DNA of 64,000 nt from Melastoma dodecandrum (taxonomy: Eukaryota > Streptophyta > Magnoliopsida > Myrtales > Melastomataceae): contig JARUPY010000154.1 of NCBI GenBank assembly GCA_029817715.1, forward strand, positions 1,329,501 to 1,393,500. The letters are read 5' to 3'. The notes below the pieces were generated by a model that saw only the letters and a list, made by a program, of their open reading frames with translations, searched no databases and had not been told where the DNA came from. This document shows, piece after piece, positions 12,077 through 22,879 of the stretch (position 1 is the first letter of the stretch; every line of letters begins with the position of its first letter). Made by a program: the position numbers and the translations under genes.

Positions 12077-13114
12077 TTATGGTGGACCGAACAAATCTAA
12101 CAAGGAAACCCAATCGTCATCAAGACTGAAAGAACTGGGATCAAAAGCAGCGCTGATGCTGCTGCTGCTGCTGCTGCTGAACCCATCAGCGTGGAATTGA
12201 TCAGTGTTAGAAAGCTGAAGCTGTGGTTCAGCGTACCCCTTTGACTCATAGTACTGCATCATCTCCATAGCTATTACATCCTCGTTCTCCTCATTGTTCG
12301 TACTCCCAGGAATCTGAAACATAAACAAGTAGATCATTAGGAGACAGTTCTCCGGAGATTTCTTAACTACTCACTTGGGCAGTACTCTTTGCTAACATAT
12401 GATCCGACTGATCCAAAACACACCCAGAGAGGAAGTTACCCGTGGACTTGCTATGTTGTCCAAATGGCTTGCAGTGGTACTGGAGCCGGGACTAACCGGA
12501 TCAGGGTCGGACAACAGACTATCAGGACAAGCAATCTTATCCTCCCTGTTAATTATGCGACACAGCACCAGTTCCCTCTACAAAGATTCGAGAACGAGGA
12601 AAACTAATTTCTCCATCTGATTAAGAGTACCATGAGTAGCAGACTCATACAAGGAGATGATTACCTCGGGGCCTTTTGTCTTAGGCTTAGAGGGAGAGAA
12701 TAGGTGATACTCGTGCATCGAGTAATGAGACTTCCTTCCTTTCGGTTGTCGACCCTCGTGATAGACAAGGATCTTCTTGGACCAGATCGGATTCCCGTCA
12801 TGGCCCTTGACGATATGCCGCTTCCTGGTTTCCTTCCAGTACCCAGCTCTGGTCATCCTGTTACTCCCATTGCGGATGCAGAAGAAGAAGCACTCTCCGC
12901 CGTCTGATGGCTCGTCCGACATCTCGTCATACTTCTTGAACAAGGCTTGTGGTTCCCACCGGTAGATGTCGAGATCGGGAATCAATTGACAGTTCTCCCT
13001 AATGCCTCGGAGCTTCCTCTTCAAGTAGTAATTGACGATCTCGTATTCTTTTGGCCGGAAACCCATCCCCACCGGTCGCATATCCCTTGTTCCGAGTTTC
13101 TCAAAAACTCCCAT
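12077..13114 (-). CDS. Divergent NAC-domain transcription factor 2, three exons
   Basis: Exons are 13114-12665 (MGVFEKLGTRDMRPVG to KTKGPE, donor GTAATC), 12577-12440 (RELVLCRIINRED onward) and 12313-12077 (IPGSTNNEENED to LFGPP, stop). In phase 0 this gives 274 residues. The NAC block has EYEIVNYYLKRKLRG, AGYWKETRKRHIVKG and YSMHEYHL. The tail has a seven-Ser run and an acidic end (SLDDDWVSLLDLFG). Exon 2 is uncertain: its donor at 12439 (GTAACT) is weak, while a strong GTGAGT donor lies at 12374 but can only be reached through a one-base frame change. The gene may therefore be intact with a weak site, or slightly damaged. Confidence 0.7.
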
Positions 13115-14193
13115 GAGTGAATAACGAATTTGTTGAGTTGGGAGTGTTGATTGTGGTAAGAAAGAAATAGATGTAGTGCTGGCGAGTAGAATATATGAAG
13201 TTGGAGGTGTACTGTTTTGTTGATTCCTTTCCTCTTTCTCGGTCTTGGACTCCTGCCTTCCACAAGAAGGGAGCAAGGACAACTTTGGAAATCTCCCGGC
13301 CAAGCCGGTTAAGCCGGTAAACTTCTACTCGGTCGAGACTCGGTTCAGCTGCCATGGATAGGCCTTGAGAAGTTTCTCGAAGATTTTACGAAATTGATGC
13401 GCAAGCTTCTTGTGACCAGTGATCATTGATGACTTCGAATGTGACTCACCCAATTCAAATGGCTCAATTCCTCAACTTGGAATGTGATTAGAATCAACAG
13501 CATGATTAGTAGCTGAGACAGACAAAGATACCGAGCTTTGTCGATAAACAATCATTTCTGCATCCATACAAGGTAAATCCCACCAGACAATCAAGATTCC
13601 ACATTCAGCTGTCTGGGAACTCGGTGACATCGACCAAGATCCAGCCCCTTAACGATACAAATTCTTGTGGTTGAGAATCTGCTCCAATACTCTTCTGGAT
13701 ACTGCCTTCTGTTAGTTTTCAAAGACATTCTACGTCGAATTGCAGTTGTTCTTCTTGCTCATGGAATGATTGTTGACATTGCTATTGGGAAAGTCAAGTC
13801 CGGCAGGGATTTTCCCTGGATAGTTGGTCGTGGTTGGATCCGAACTGAGCATGCTGAAGACAAGATCAAAATACTTTCATTTTCTGCTCTGGGTACGACA
13901 AGAACTCGAGAGACGACAAAATTATAGCTCACCTCCGATCAACAATAATCACAGAGCGGAGTTCACAGTTTCCAAAGCTGTTTTGATTTCGTAGAAGTGA
14001 AATTCCATCAGTATTAACATAGAAATAATGAGAATACGATCGAATCCTAAACATATCTGAGCAAGCAAACAATCGGAAGCAAATTCCTCATTTCACACTA
14101 TCAGATTGCTTTGCTAAATTGCTCAGAAGAAACAACATCAGCTCCAGCCGTTGAATATCTGATAACCACGTATTCTGGAAGAATGGAGGGTAC
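13115..14193. other. Intergenic, duplicated spacer
   Basis: 13260-13440 matches the region upstream of NAC 1. 13800-13990 matches 9990-10180 (shared GATAGTTGGTC and GAGCATGC blocks). The duplication ends shortly before the truncated 3' end of the phosphoglycerate-mutase-like gene. Confidence 0.5.
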
Positions 14194-15648
14194 TTACTGC
14201 TTACAAATCTCGGTTTTAATCAAAGGGTGACAGTCATTTCCAAAGGTACTCAGCATGTGGAATAAGAAACCACTGTGAGTAACAACTGCTATCTCCTTCT
14301 CCCTCCGCGTCCACAACCTGTTTTATCAGAATATGTGGCAAAATTACGCAGGTGATGGTAATACGACATTATAATACTTAGGCGCAGAACTGCTGACCAA
14401 CTGAGGAATTGTCGGCCCCTTTCTGCAAGTTCTTCATTGGCCTCCCGAATATCAGCCTTCCATAGGATGTCCTCATCACTTTCAACCTGCAAGATACACC
14501 ATTCAACTACAAGGTTAGATTTAAAATGGATGAAAAGGGGGATACAGAGTCAAGTACTTGCCAAAGAAAAATCAACTCCCGGGAAAAGTGTGCGGTAGTC
14601 ACTGATGCTGCTCCGCTTATCGCAAGGACGGACACCCTGCAAACAGCAACAGTTGATCCGGCATTTAGCATATTCGGCCAAATGAAATCAATTCAATGAG
14701 ATCACATAAATTGTGCCATTCTCGAATCCGCAGAACATGCAACGGGTAAATCAGTACCAAATGTTCTCGACAGAGTTCAACTGCAACTATTGGAGGGCAA
14801 TTCAGGCTTGAAATGGCTGCACGGCCACTCTTTCCTGCATTCTCCATCATAAGCGGTGGGATATCTGGCTCGTTCAAATATCCTTCTCCGCCAAAAACTC
14901 CCACTGCAGTTTGAAGTGTCCTATAATGGTGTACGAAAGAAGAATCTTAAAAGCAAGGGTATCATGGGAATGGGTCAAAATATAAGTCAGCCATCAATTA
15001 AGATCAAAGATGAAAATTATGGACAATCACAAGAACTAACGAACATTAATTGCTTCCATGTCTTAGACATCGTCTTCCCATGAATAAATGACATATCTCA
15101 ATGGCTTGAAAAATATTGACACTGACAGGAAGGAGTACCTCATTAGAGGAGAGGTAATCACTAAGTCAACCTTCTTGGAAAGTCCACTAGATTGAACATG
15201 CTTCCTCAAATTATCAACCTGTCATAACCAAGAGAATATGCATAATCCTTCCCACTCTATACAGCATACACTTCCAAAAGAAAACCAGGTATATATTATT
15301 TCAACCGCAAAAGCAAAGGACTGGGTTACCTGCCACCAACCTAGTTCAGTTAGATGTGCATCGAGGTATTGAGGATTCAACAATGCATCAGCGTTCTTAT
15401 CTCCCTCTACATTGTGGATTCCCTGCCCATGCCTCACCTAGTTGCAGGCCCACAAGAATTTAGGCAATGGTGCATCTACTTTAAAGTTTAGGCCAGTAAA
15501 CATGAAAAGATCTGATTTATTCACTCAGGATGCTGATTAAAGATTGCCACAAAGAAATTGAATCAGAAAATAAAAAATGGGGACAAACCAGGTGAAGGAT
15601 CTTGCAACGGTGTAATGGAAACAGGCCCGGGGCTGAACTGCATTCCAT
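14194..15648 (-). CDS. Phosphoglycerate-mutase-like protein (At5g64460 type), 3' truncated
   Basis: Seven coding exons on the minus strand: 15648-15589, 15437-15330, 15218-15139, 14920-14758, 14636-14562, 14486-14398 and 14317-14194. The phases agree and give about 232 residues. Exon 2 has VRHGQGIHN with the phospho-acceptor His of the histidine-phosphatase superfamily. Later come ITSPLMRTLQTAVGVFGG, SSLNCPPIVAVELCREHL, DEDILWKADIREANEE and the second catalytic His in VVTHSGFLFH. Family members usually continue after EIC with HFANCELRS. Here the frame ends ICKQ-stop at 14194, beside a possible GTAAGT donor, and no matching last exon is seen down to 13900. The intron after exon 5 begins GC, not GT. 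A 5'UTR intron is likely, from donor 16797 to acceptor 15651. The enzymatic substrate of these plant proteins is not settled. Confidence 0.82.
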
Positions 15649-15650
15649 TA

Positions 15651-16800
15651 CTGCCAAAGAAAGCACAGTGGCGGATATGAGGAGCTCAAAGTGCATTTAA
15701 AAGACAGCCATTTGAAATGCTCTCCAGAACAAGTGAATTTGAATGATCAGTGCAAAACATATGTACTGTCATTGGGTAGGCAAAAATACATGGCAACAAT
15801 TCATAGAAATTGGCAATCAATCAAAAGCCTCCAACTACTAGATCCGTAAAGTATAAAAAACAAACAGACCAAAAACTCAATCTAGCATAGTTATCAAATC
15901 AATGTTCAAATTGCGAGTCAGAATCACATATTCCTGAATCCTGAATTGAGTGAAATGATAGTATTCAGGAAAAAGAAATTACTAAAACATGCTTTAGAAA
16001 GTCAATATATGCATGGGATAATGTTTTCTAGAATGAAACACATTAAAGTATTATGAGATGTGTCTCTCGTTCGACATCCCTGAACCTACCATTTGTTGCG
16101 CATACTTGGAACCTATCTATAACTCACTTCTCTCAGCAGTACACTTTCAAAGTGGTAGCAGTCAAGCAAGTTCCTATGGCAGTAGCTGAATTCCCAGCAT
16201 AAAAGATGGCATGATTTCTCAAACTCTGCATAACTCTATTCAACTGAGGCTTTTTCACCAGCCTCCATAGAATCTAGTACTTACTCAGTAGCTCAACACA
16301 TGAATTTTTTACCTTCTTGTGGATTCATAGCAAGAAGAAAATACTTCTAGCAAAACGTGACCCAGGAAATTTGGTCATTTCACCAAAGGATAGACTCAAG
16401 ACTGCAGGCCCCAAAGGATGAGGCCACGGAAAAGCTTTGAAGATCAACACCAGCACATGAGATAGAAAATGGTAATTTCCTCGTATTACACCACAAAATT
16501 TCCGGCCTGAGCAAAGAATCACAAGGTCCAACGAGCAACTAACACTCTCTAAGCTGCTCAATGCATATCCAGAAAATTAAGGCTTTAAATTTAAGCAATA
16601 TTGTTCTTCATCACAGAGGAAGAAAGCCAAAAGGAAAGAGCTCACAACTAACTGCAAAACATCACCCAGAAGTAGTCCATTCAATATCAGAAGAAAACAG
16701 ACAGCAATCAAACACCTCATCCAAACATCAGCCACAAAACCAAGTGTAACAAAAACTAATTAACAAAGTTCTGGGAGGGGAAGAAGGCAACCTTTACCAG
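15651..16800 (-). other. Probable 5'UTR intron of the phosphoglycerate-mutase-like gene
   Basis: A CTG/GTAAAG donor at 16797 and a TTTGGCAG acceptor at 15651, two bases before the ATG, frame this stretch. No other gene is seen in it. The inference rests on splice sites only. Confidence 0.4.
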
Positions 16801-16989
16801 ACACTGAGCAAGTGAGGACAGAAGAATCAAGAGATCGGATTACGGAGGGAGGATAAAGGGGATAGTGGGTATTGAGGGGAAGTGGGTATTGGGGGTGGGA
16901 AAACTACAAAAAGATTGAATCTTTTTACTAAGTAGACAGGGAATGGGACTCATGTAAGAACAGACACAGAAAACAGAACAGATGCTGAT

Positions 16990-19400
16990 GATGATGGTGC
17001 AGCCATTAGACTGGACTGGATGATGAAAGTGGTGGGTTGGGTGGGAAGGAATGGCGTCGTGGAGTGTGTTCCTTTTTTTTATTCCTTGGCTGCTTGTCCT
17101 GATCGACTCAAAGCCAATCTCCCATGATTCTTCCTAGAAACTTCATTTATGTAATAATAACACAAGAGTTGAAATTAACAACAGTTGAAATTAAGTGGCG
17201 TAGATTAGTCTTCCCAAACCTTTTGTCCAGCTGGGGCAGGGCATCCGGGGACTGCCCAGAAATCCAAGGAAGAATGGCGGGCCATCCCATCCCCCCAGCA
17301 GTTCCGTCTCCTCGGGAGGAAGGCCACAACGCGAAGCAGTCCCTTTCTTTTCCTTATGACATTAATCGTTTGCTTAATTAGATTGATCAGGAATTCGAGG
17401 GATTTATGATTAATAAGTGTGGTTTGTGGTTTTAGCTGTTTGGGCCAAAGGGTTGTCTATTATTGAGTTGCCATCTTTGCGGGCCGTACTCGGATGGATG
17501 TCGAGAAGATTATGCGCCAGCGTTCATGATCGCTTCGCAGTGGAATTTCGCCCAGTTAGTACTAGCCCTAGTAGCTTTGTGGTTTACTTATCTGGGTAAG
17601 GTTGGATGGTGATGGATATCGCGAGCGTGCTTGAGTCTGTGTTGGTTATCCTTGAGGCAGTCGAGCAAGAGATGGAACAAATTAATTCTGGTGCGGAAAC
17701 TGGTGGAGATGTGGATCTATTATGGGAAATTTTGGTCTAAGTTTGCAGTTAAAGGCAACCTCTTGAGAATGGGGATTAACATTGACTGTAGATGCAATGC
17801 GAGATTCCAGTTTGCTGTCATGAGAAGTAACACCTCGGTGGGAGGAGGTAGTAGGATAGACTGCCGGAATAATGTAACTTTGAAGGGGTATGCCTAGAGT
17901 GATAAGTGGATGAGATATCCGAAGACGCGCCACGAGAACCAGCACATGCCTGTATAACGTGCATGGACTTTGTTGCGCGGAAAGGCATCCTGGAATGGGT
18001 GAGCAAGCACTACATATTCTGGGAAGATGGTATATACAGTGTACGGTTGTGCTGGATGTGAAACTTCCTTTGTACAGGGCAGCCGACAAATTCAATTCCT
18101 GTAGAGCATCTCCCTCAAGTTAGACAGTGAAATCTAAAAGGGTCCAAATGATCCAAACTCGTTGCTGTGAGCTCCCATTGATTTGCAACAATATCTGGGT
18201 GGAGCAGCCAAAGCCATACAATTGTGCAGGGGAAACTATGAGCTCATGTTATTTGGACAACAACGTGCTAAAATGCTAATGAAAACCTTGGAAAAGTGGT
18301 GTATTCAATTTCAAGCAGAAAATCATTAAGAAAAGCCCACTTGCAAAAACTGTCCACAATCCTGTGGGACTTATCATTCTTAAAACCAATTTGAAAAGGA
18401 CTGATGGACAAAGACACAGACTGAAGAGAAAACTACCCACAGATTTTGTCCTGAGACCAGAAAACCTCTCTTTCTTTCTTTCTTTAACTACCGATGTAAT
18501 AATAAAAACCTCCCTCCTCTTTCCTTCATCTTCACCATTGTCAGTCAACAAAGAGCCTTTCTGCAAATCCATGGCACCAACTGCAGCCATGCTCTTCCTC
18601 CCCTTCCACAAGGACTCATCTTCATCCCCATCACCACAACCACCACCAACATCAGTACCATCACCACCAATCTCCCCTCGGATCTCACTCTCCCTGAAGT
18701 ACTCAAACTCCCACAAGGAGTCAAACAACCCCACAACACCACCAACAGGAAGAAGGAGATGGTGATGAATCTATGTTTTGCTTGTAAATTTGTGAAAACG
18801 CAGTCCCATCTTTTCTTGTTTTCTGTTCTCCCCCCCCCCCCCCCCCCCCCCAAACAAAGCTCATGTGTTTTTTATTTTTGTATCATCAGAAATGATAATA
18901 GTCTAAATATCCAAAAGTATGTCATCTTAATGATTGCATCATTGATCAGACCCTTCTTCTTCAATTTCATTTGGCCTGAATTCATTTCCCCTACTTGCTA
19001 CAATGCAAAGAACAGTATGGTCTTCACTCCACCTGCTACAGCTGCTACAACCTTTTACAAGGTACACTGACAACCGCGCTGACCCTAATGGATCTATAAT
19101 CATCGGGTATGAGCTTGCTAGCTGTAGTTGTAACGGTGTCATTCACTCCACTTACCTGACAACCGGTGGCTCGAAGATTGTCGGAAACATTAGAGAACAG
19201 TAAATTTCATCATTCTCCATGCACGGGGCAAGGAAAGTGATCGGACTGAGTTCCTTACCTGCGATTTGGAATCACAAATGATCAAGAATCAAAGATAACT
19301 AGAAAACATATAGGATGGAACTATATAAACTACCCGCCTGCACTGGACTATCATCTTAGAGGAGGCATCAGGCTGCATTTACAACAGCCATATTTGATGC
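16990..19400. other. Intergenic, no gene recognised
   Basis: Covers the promoter side of the mutase-like gene and unassigned sequence. A C-run lies at about 18831-18851. The minus-strand frame around 18276-18734 has no ATG before MAAVGAMDL and no family match, so it is not called. Confidence 0.5.
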
Positions 19401-19419
19401 GTCGGTTAAGCTCCCAATC

Positions 19420-20970
19420 TCAGATCTCAAATGCGGCCATCTTCAGAGATAAGTTCTTAAGGTTGTCCTCCCGATTTGTCAACTCCATCAGGGCCTTTAT
19501 TCTCCTAAAAGAGACATTACTAGGCTTCTGCCCCTTCTCTGTCATCTGCAGGAAACACCTCTCTGCTTCCTGCAGCTTACCATGGTCGCAGAGCAAATCG
19601 ATGAGAATATCCGACACCAGCGTGTACGACCCGAACCCTTTCTCAACCATGTCGTTCCACAGCTTCAGCGCAAAGGCCACCTGCTCCTGCCTCTTGAACA
19701 GTTTTATCAAAAACAAGCAGCTCTGAGTGTTAGGAAGACACCCAGCATCTATCATCCTCACGTACAGTTCACACGCTCTCCGCAAATCGTTTGACCAGTA
19801 AAAGACCCGGAAGAATAAGTTGTATGTGGTCGCATTAGGACTCAATCCCTTCTCCGTCATCTCATCCATCAGTTTATATGCATCGCCCATCCTCTTGGCG
19901 ATACAATAATTCCTTACCGCCGCATTGTAGGCCGCCACGTCAGGGTAACAACCATACTCCTTCATCTCCTTCAATATGTCCCTGGCCTTATCTGGCTGAC
20001 CGATCAACCCCAAACCACCAATCAAGCTCGTGTAAGAATAAACATCCGGCGATATCCCCTCCTCCCTCATTTTCTCGACAACCTTCATCGCTTTTTCCAC
20101 TGATCTGTTTTTGCAATAGACATCAATCAAACAATTATACGAAACCGCATCCGGCTTCACGCCCATGTCCCTCATCTCGTCAAAAAACCCTTCCGCGTCC
20201 TCCACTGACTTCCACCCCGACAGAAGAACGTTAAACGTCCTCAAATTAGGCCTAAAGTCCTTCTTCAAAGCGTGATACACATTCCTCGCGTCGGCCATGC
20301 TCTTCTCCTGACACAGGGTCCTCAACAAAGCATTAAGGCACTCTACATCAAAAAACCTAACAATCCTCCTTAGCCTCCGGAGAGACTCAACAGTCTGCCG
20401 GACCGAGCATACCTTTGCAACCCTGCCCAAGACCACCATCACCGTCCTCATTGAAATGATCGACTCCCCCTGATCACTTACATCCACAAACTCCTCCTCC
20501 TCCCCGAAATCCCTACTATCCTCATCATTCCTCATGTACCTATCCTTGTACCTAACAAATCCCCGATCCTTCCTCCGGACATCGTACAAAACCTCCCAGA
20601 CCAAGTCAAACTTCCTGCTCCTACCTAGTACATACAAAAGGGTATCCAGAGAGTAAGCCGAAGGATAAAAACCTCGTAGGGAGCAGCAGAACCTGAATAG
20701 CTCCAGCGCCTGAAGTGGGTTCGAGTGGCCGAACCGCACCCGCCGCAGCACCCCATCGATGACCTCGTTGGTCAGGGGGATGTTGGATGATCTTAGAGTC
20801 GTCCTAAGGTCCTGTGGCGACGCGGCGGCTGTAATTAGGTTGTAGAGGTCGTCGACTGGCGAAGCGGGCGACGAGGAACGTGGGTCGGCTGCCGGGGATA
20901 CCGAGAGGCCACGGAAGGTCGCGGTCGCCCAGGAACGGCGGCCGGGTAAAGGGATTAAGGGGTTCTTCAT
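19420..20970 (-). CDS. P-class pentatricopeptide repeat protein, organelle-targeted
   Basis: A single 516-residue ORF without introns, as most plant PPR genes are. The N-terminus (MKNPLIPLPGRRSWATATFRG) is basic, Ser/Arg-rich and poor in acids, fitting a mitochondrial transit peptide. From about residue 235 to 490 there are at least seven degenerate 35-residue PPR motifs, for example those starting KPDAVSYNCLIDVYC, SPDVYSYTSLIGGLG, YPDVAAYNAAVRNYC and SPNATTYNLFFRVFY. Earlier weaker repeats occupy about 75-235, interrupted by an acidic insert (EDSRDFGEEEEFVDVSDQ). No E, E+ or DYW domain follows, so it is P-class. Such proteins bind organelle RNA for stability, splicing or translation. The RNA target is not predicted here. 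Confidence 0.93.
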   Translation of the reverse strand: MKNPLIPLPGRRSWATATFRGLSVSPAADPRSSSPASPVDDLYNLITAAASPQDLRTTLRSSNIPLTNEVIDGVLRRVRFGHSNPLQALELFRFCCSLRGFYPSAYSLDTLLYVLGRSRKFDLVWEVLYDVRRKDRGFVRYKDRYMRNDEDSRDFGEEEEFVDVSDQGESIISMRTVMVVLGRVAKVCSVRQTVESLRRLRRIVRFFDVECLNALLRTLCQEKSMADARNVYHALKKDFRPNLRTFNVLLSGWKSVEDAEGFFDEMRDMGVKPDAVSYNCLIDVYCKNRSVEKAMKVVEKMREEGISPDVYSYTSLIGGLGLIGQPDKARDILKEMKEYGCYPDVAAYNAAVRNYCIAKRMGDAYKLMDEMTEKGLSPNATTYNLFFRVFYWSNDLRRACELYVRMIDAGCLPNTQSCLFLIKLFKRQEQVAFALKLWNDMVEKGFGSYTLVSDILIDLLCDHGKLQEAERCFLQMTEKGQKPSNVSFRRIKALMELTNREDNLKNLSLKMAAFEI

Positions 20971-22131
20971 TTGGATTGAAGGGTTTTAGGATCGAAAGCC
21001 AGAGGGTTTTAGGACGACAATCTCAAGGAATTTTGTTTATCGTATGTATCATAATACAACATATAATTCCCACACAATTTGCTTCCAGGAAGACAAATTA
21101 ACTGCATTAGGAGGAGTTTTGCGGGATGAGGTGTCGTGTTCATTGTTCTCGCATTTAAACTGTTAACCGTGACTCAGTCACATATAAAGAGGCCCAATAC
21201 AGGCCCATAATGATAAGCCCATGTTACCCGTAAGTCAAGGGAATATAATCGCGTTTGATTTCCAGGCCCATCGTAAGGCATTCATTGACCCCCGCCCGTA
21301 ACTTGCGATCGATCACGTTACAACAGCATGTCATTAAATCAAACCATTTATTATTATTATTATTATTATTAAAAATAATCGTACCTTCCATCATTATTTT
21401 CCCCAAGTGTCCCCCCACCCGGTTATAAATTTTTATATATTTTGCAATGTAATGAGAAAGTTATAATAGTACGTTACTCTAAATATCAATGAACTCGAGA
21501 GGGGGGGGGGGGACCTAATTAAAACCTAAGTTTTGATTGGCAAACTGCCGACCCCCTAATCCCTTCTATACAAATTGAATCAATCTCCAAAGGCAAAAGG
21601 GTACACCCTCCTCTTAAACCTAAACCTAACCTACTAATCAATCCTAAAAAATTTCTATTTTAACCTTAACTATCTTTTTTAATTAGGATAATTTACATTC
21701 TAAATTACATCAAAAAAAGTTCCATGACCCCTTAATCACAGGGGAGATTGGATTCACATGACATGGCCTAAAACTAATGAAAAGTCCAATTCGCCTAACA
21801 TTCTACATTACATTTTTAAGTCTCCCGGAAGGTTCGAGTTCTCTTAGAGTGTGGAAGAAACTAGGCATATAACTAACTAATTACTGTATGGAATTGCTTT
21901 GGATGGTTTGGCTTTGAAGTCCGAAACGATATCGAAAAGATCTTTTACTAGAATGAAGGGGACGAGCTTTCATTCCATTTATTAAGCCCAACAGTTACAT
22001 ATATATATAGAGAGAATGGGAGTTTGATGATTACTAAACGCTATACGTATGTGGGTCGTAGTTTTAGCATACTCTTCCTCCCCCCTTGGAGAAAGTACGT
22101 ATTTCCAACTCTTGCGCCCGTGGAAATCTCC
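20971..22131. other. Intergenic, no gene recognised
   Basis: Has a (TTA)n microsatellite at about 21349-21370 and a G-run at about 21504-21513. A TA microsatellite lies at 22000-22010. No gene is supported. Confidence 0.6.
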
Positions 22132-22626
22132 TCAGTAAGGCCTCTGGCCCACGAAGTTCCCCGGGGGATCGTAGTTGCAAGTGATGAACGTGCCTCCACT
22201 GGCGCAAGTCACCTTCGCGCACCCCAGCCGGACCGAATCCCTCCACACCACCTGCGTGTAATGCAGGCAGGAACTTCCCTCGGGGGCGGTGCACGTGTTC
22301 GAGTCATAGTGGTAGTCGGACTTCTCTCCGACCCACATGTTAACGGCGTCGACGCCCGAGAGGTCGCCGCTGCCCCAAGCGATGTTCTCCCCGTAGGGCC
22401 CGCCCGAGTGAATGAGCTGGCAGTCCCCGGCACGCTGGGCGGCGTACTGTTGGGCGTAGCTGGCCACGGTGTCGTCCCAGGATATGGGACCAACACCAAC
22501 CTCCTGACGGGCTGCGTTGTGGGCCGCGACGAAGTCGTCGGGGGAGTCCTGCGCCGAGACGGAGAGAGGGATTATGGCTAGGGCGAGGAGGAAGAAGGGT
22601 AACGGAGAGATTTTGTGTGTCTCCAT
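22132..22626 (-). CDS. PR1: Pathogenesis-related protein 1, copy a
   Basis: A 164-residue intronless ORF. Residues 1-25 are a signal peptide ending SVSA before [15 protein letters not shown]. The CAP domain shows [29 protein letters not shown] and the C-terminal [15 protein letters not shown]. The last 11 residues match the CAPE1-type peptide released after the CNYx motif in other plants. PR-1 proteins are secreted, sterol-binding and often induced by salicylate. A TATA box (CTATAAAAT, about 22682-22690, minus strand) lies about 60 bases upstream of the ATG. It differs clearly from the other three copies, which are closer to each other. Confidence 0.95.
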   Translation of the reverse strand: METHKISPLPFFLLALAIIPLSVSAQDSPDDFVAAHNAARQEVGVGPISWDDTVASYAQQYAAQRAGDCQLIHSGGPYGENIAWGSGDLSGVDAVNMWVGEKSDYHYDSNTCTAPEGSSCLHYTQVVWRDSVRLGCAKVTCASGGTFITCNYDPPGNFVGQRPY

Positions 22627-22772
22627 GTTTGATAGTGAATATTTGGTTTGGTGGAGGGCTAAGGTTGGATTTCAAAGGGCATTTTATAGATGGTTTCGTG
22701 TGGAAAAAAATGGTTTCATCATGATTTTTTTTCCTTTTTTTACATCAACGGGGTTCGGTTCGTCCGATTTCG

Positions 22773-22877
22773 AGGCACGATACAGTTATCTTAGGCACGA
22801 TACAGTTATCTTAGGTAACTTCCTCTCTAGTTTGTTCATCCACCAGTTTTCGCGCGATACAGTTATCTTAGGCACGG
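22773..22877. repeat. 20-bp repeats upstream of PR-1 copy a
   Basis: AGGCACGATACAGTTATCTT occurs twice in tandem at 22773-22792 and 22793-22812, and a third copy (CGATACAGTTATCTTAGGCACG) lies at 22855-22876. They sit 150-250 bases upstream of the PR-1a start, in its promoter region. Confidence 0.85.
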
Positions 22878-22879
22878 TT

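Noticed and set aside
18276..18734. Minus-strand ORF with GLFDSLWEFEYFRESEIRGE
   Set aside because: It opens only with a non-ATG codon after an upstream stop, ends in random-looking hydrophobic sequence, and matches no family I recognise.
22024..22581. Long ORFs antisense to PR-1a (and similarly opposite PR-1b)
   Set aside because: GC-rich shadow frames of the PR-1 coding sequence with no independent signal.
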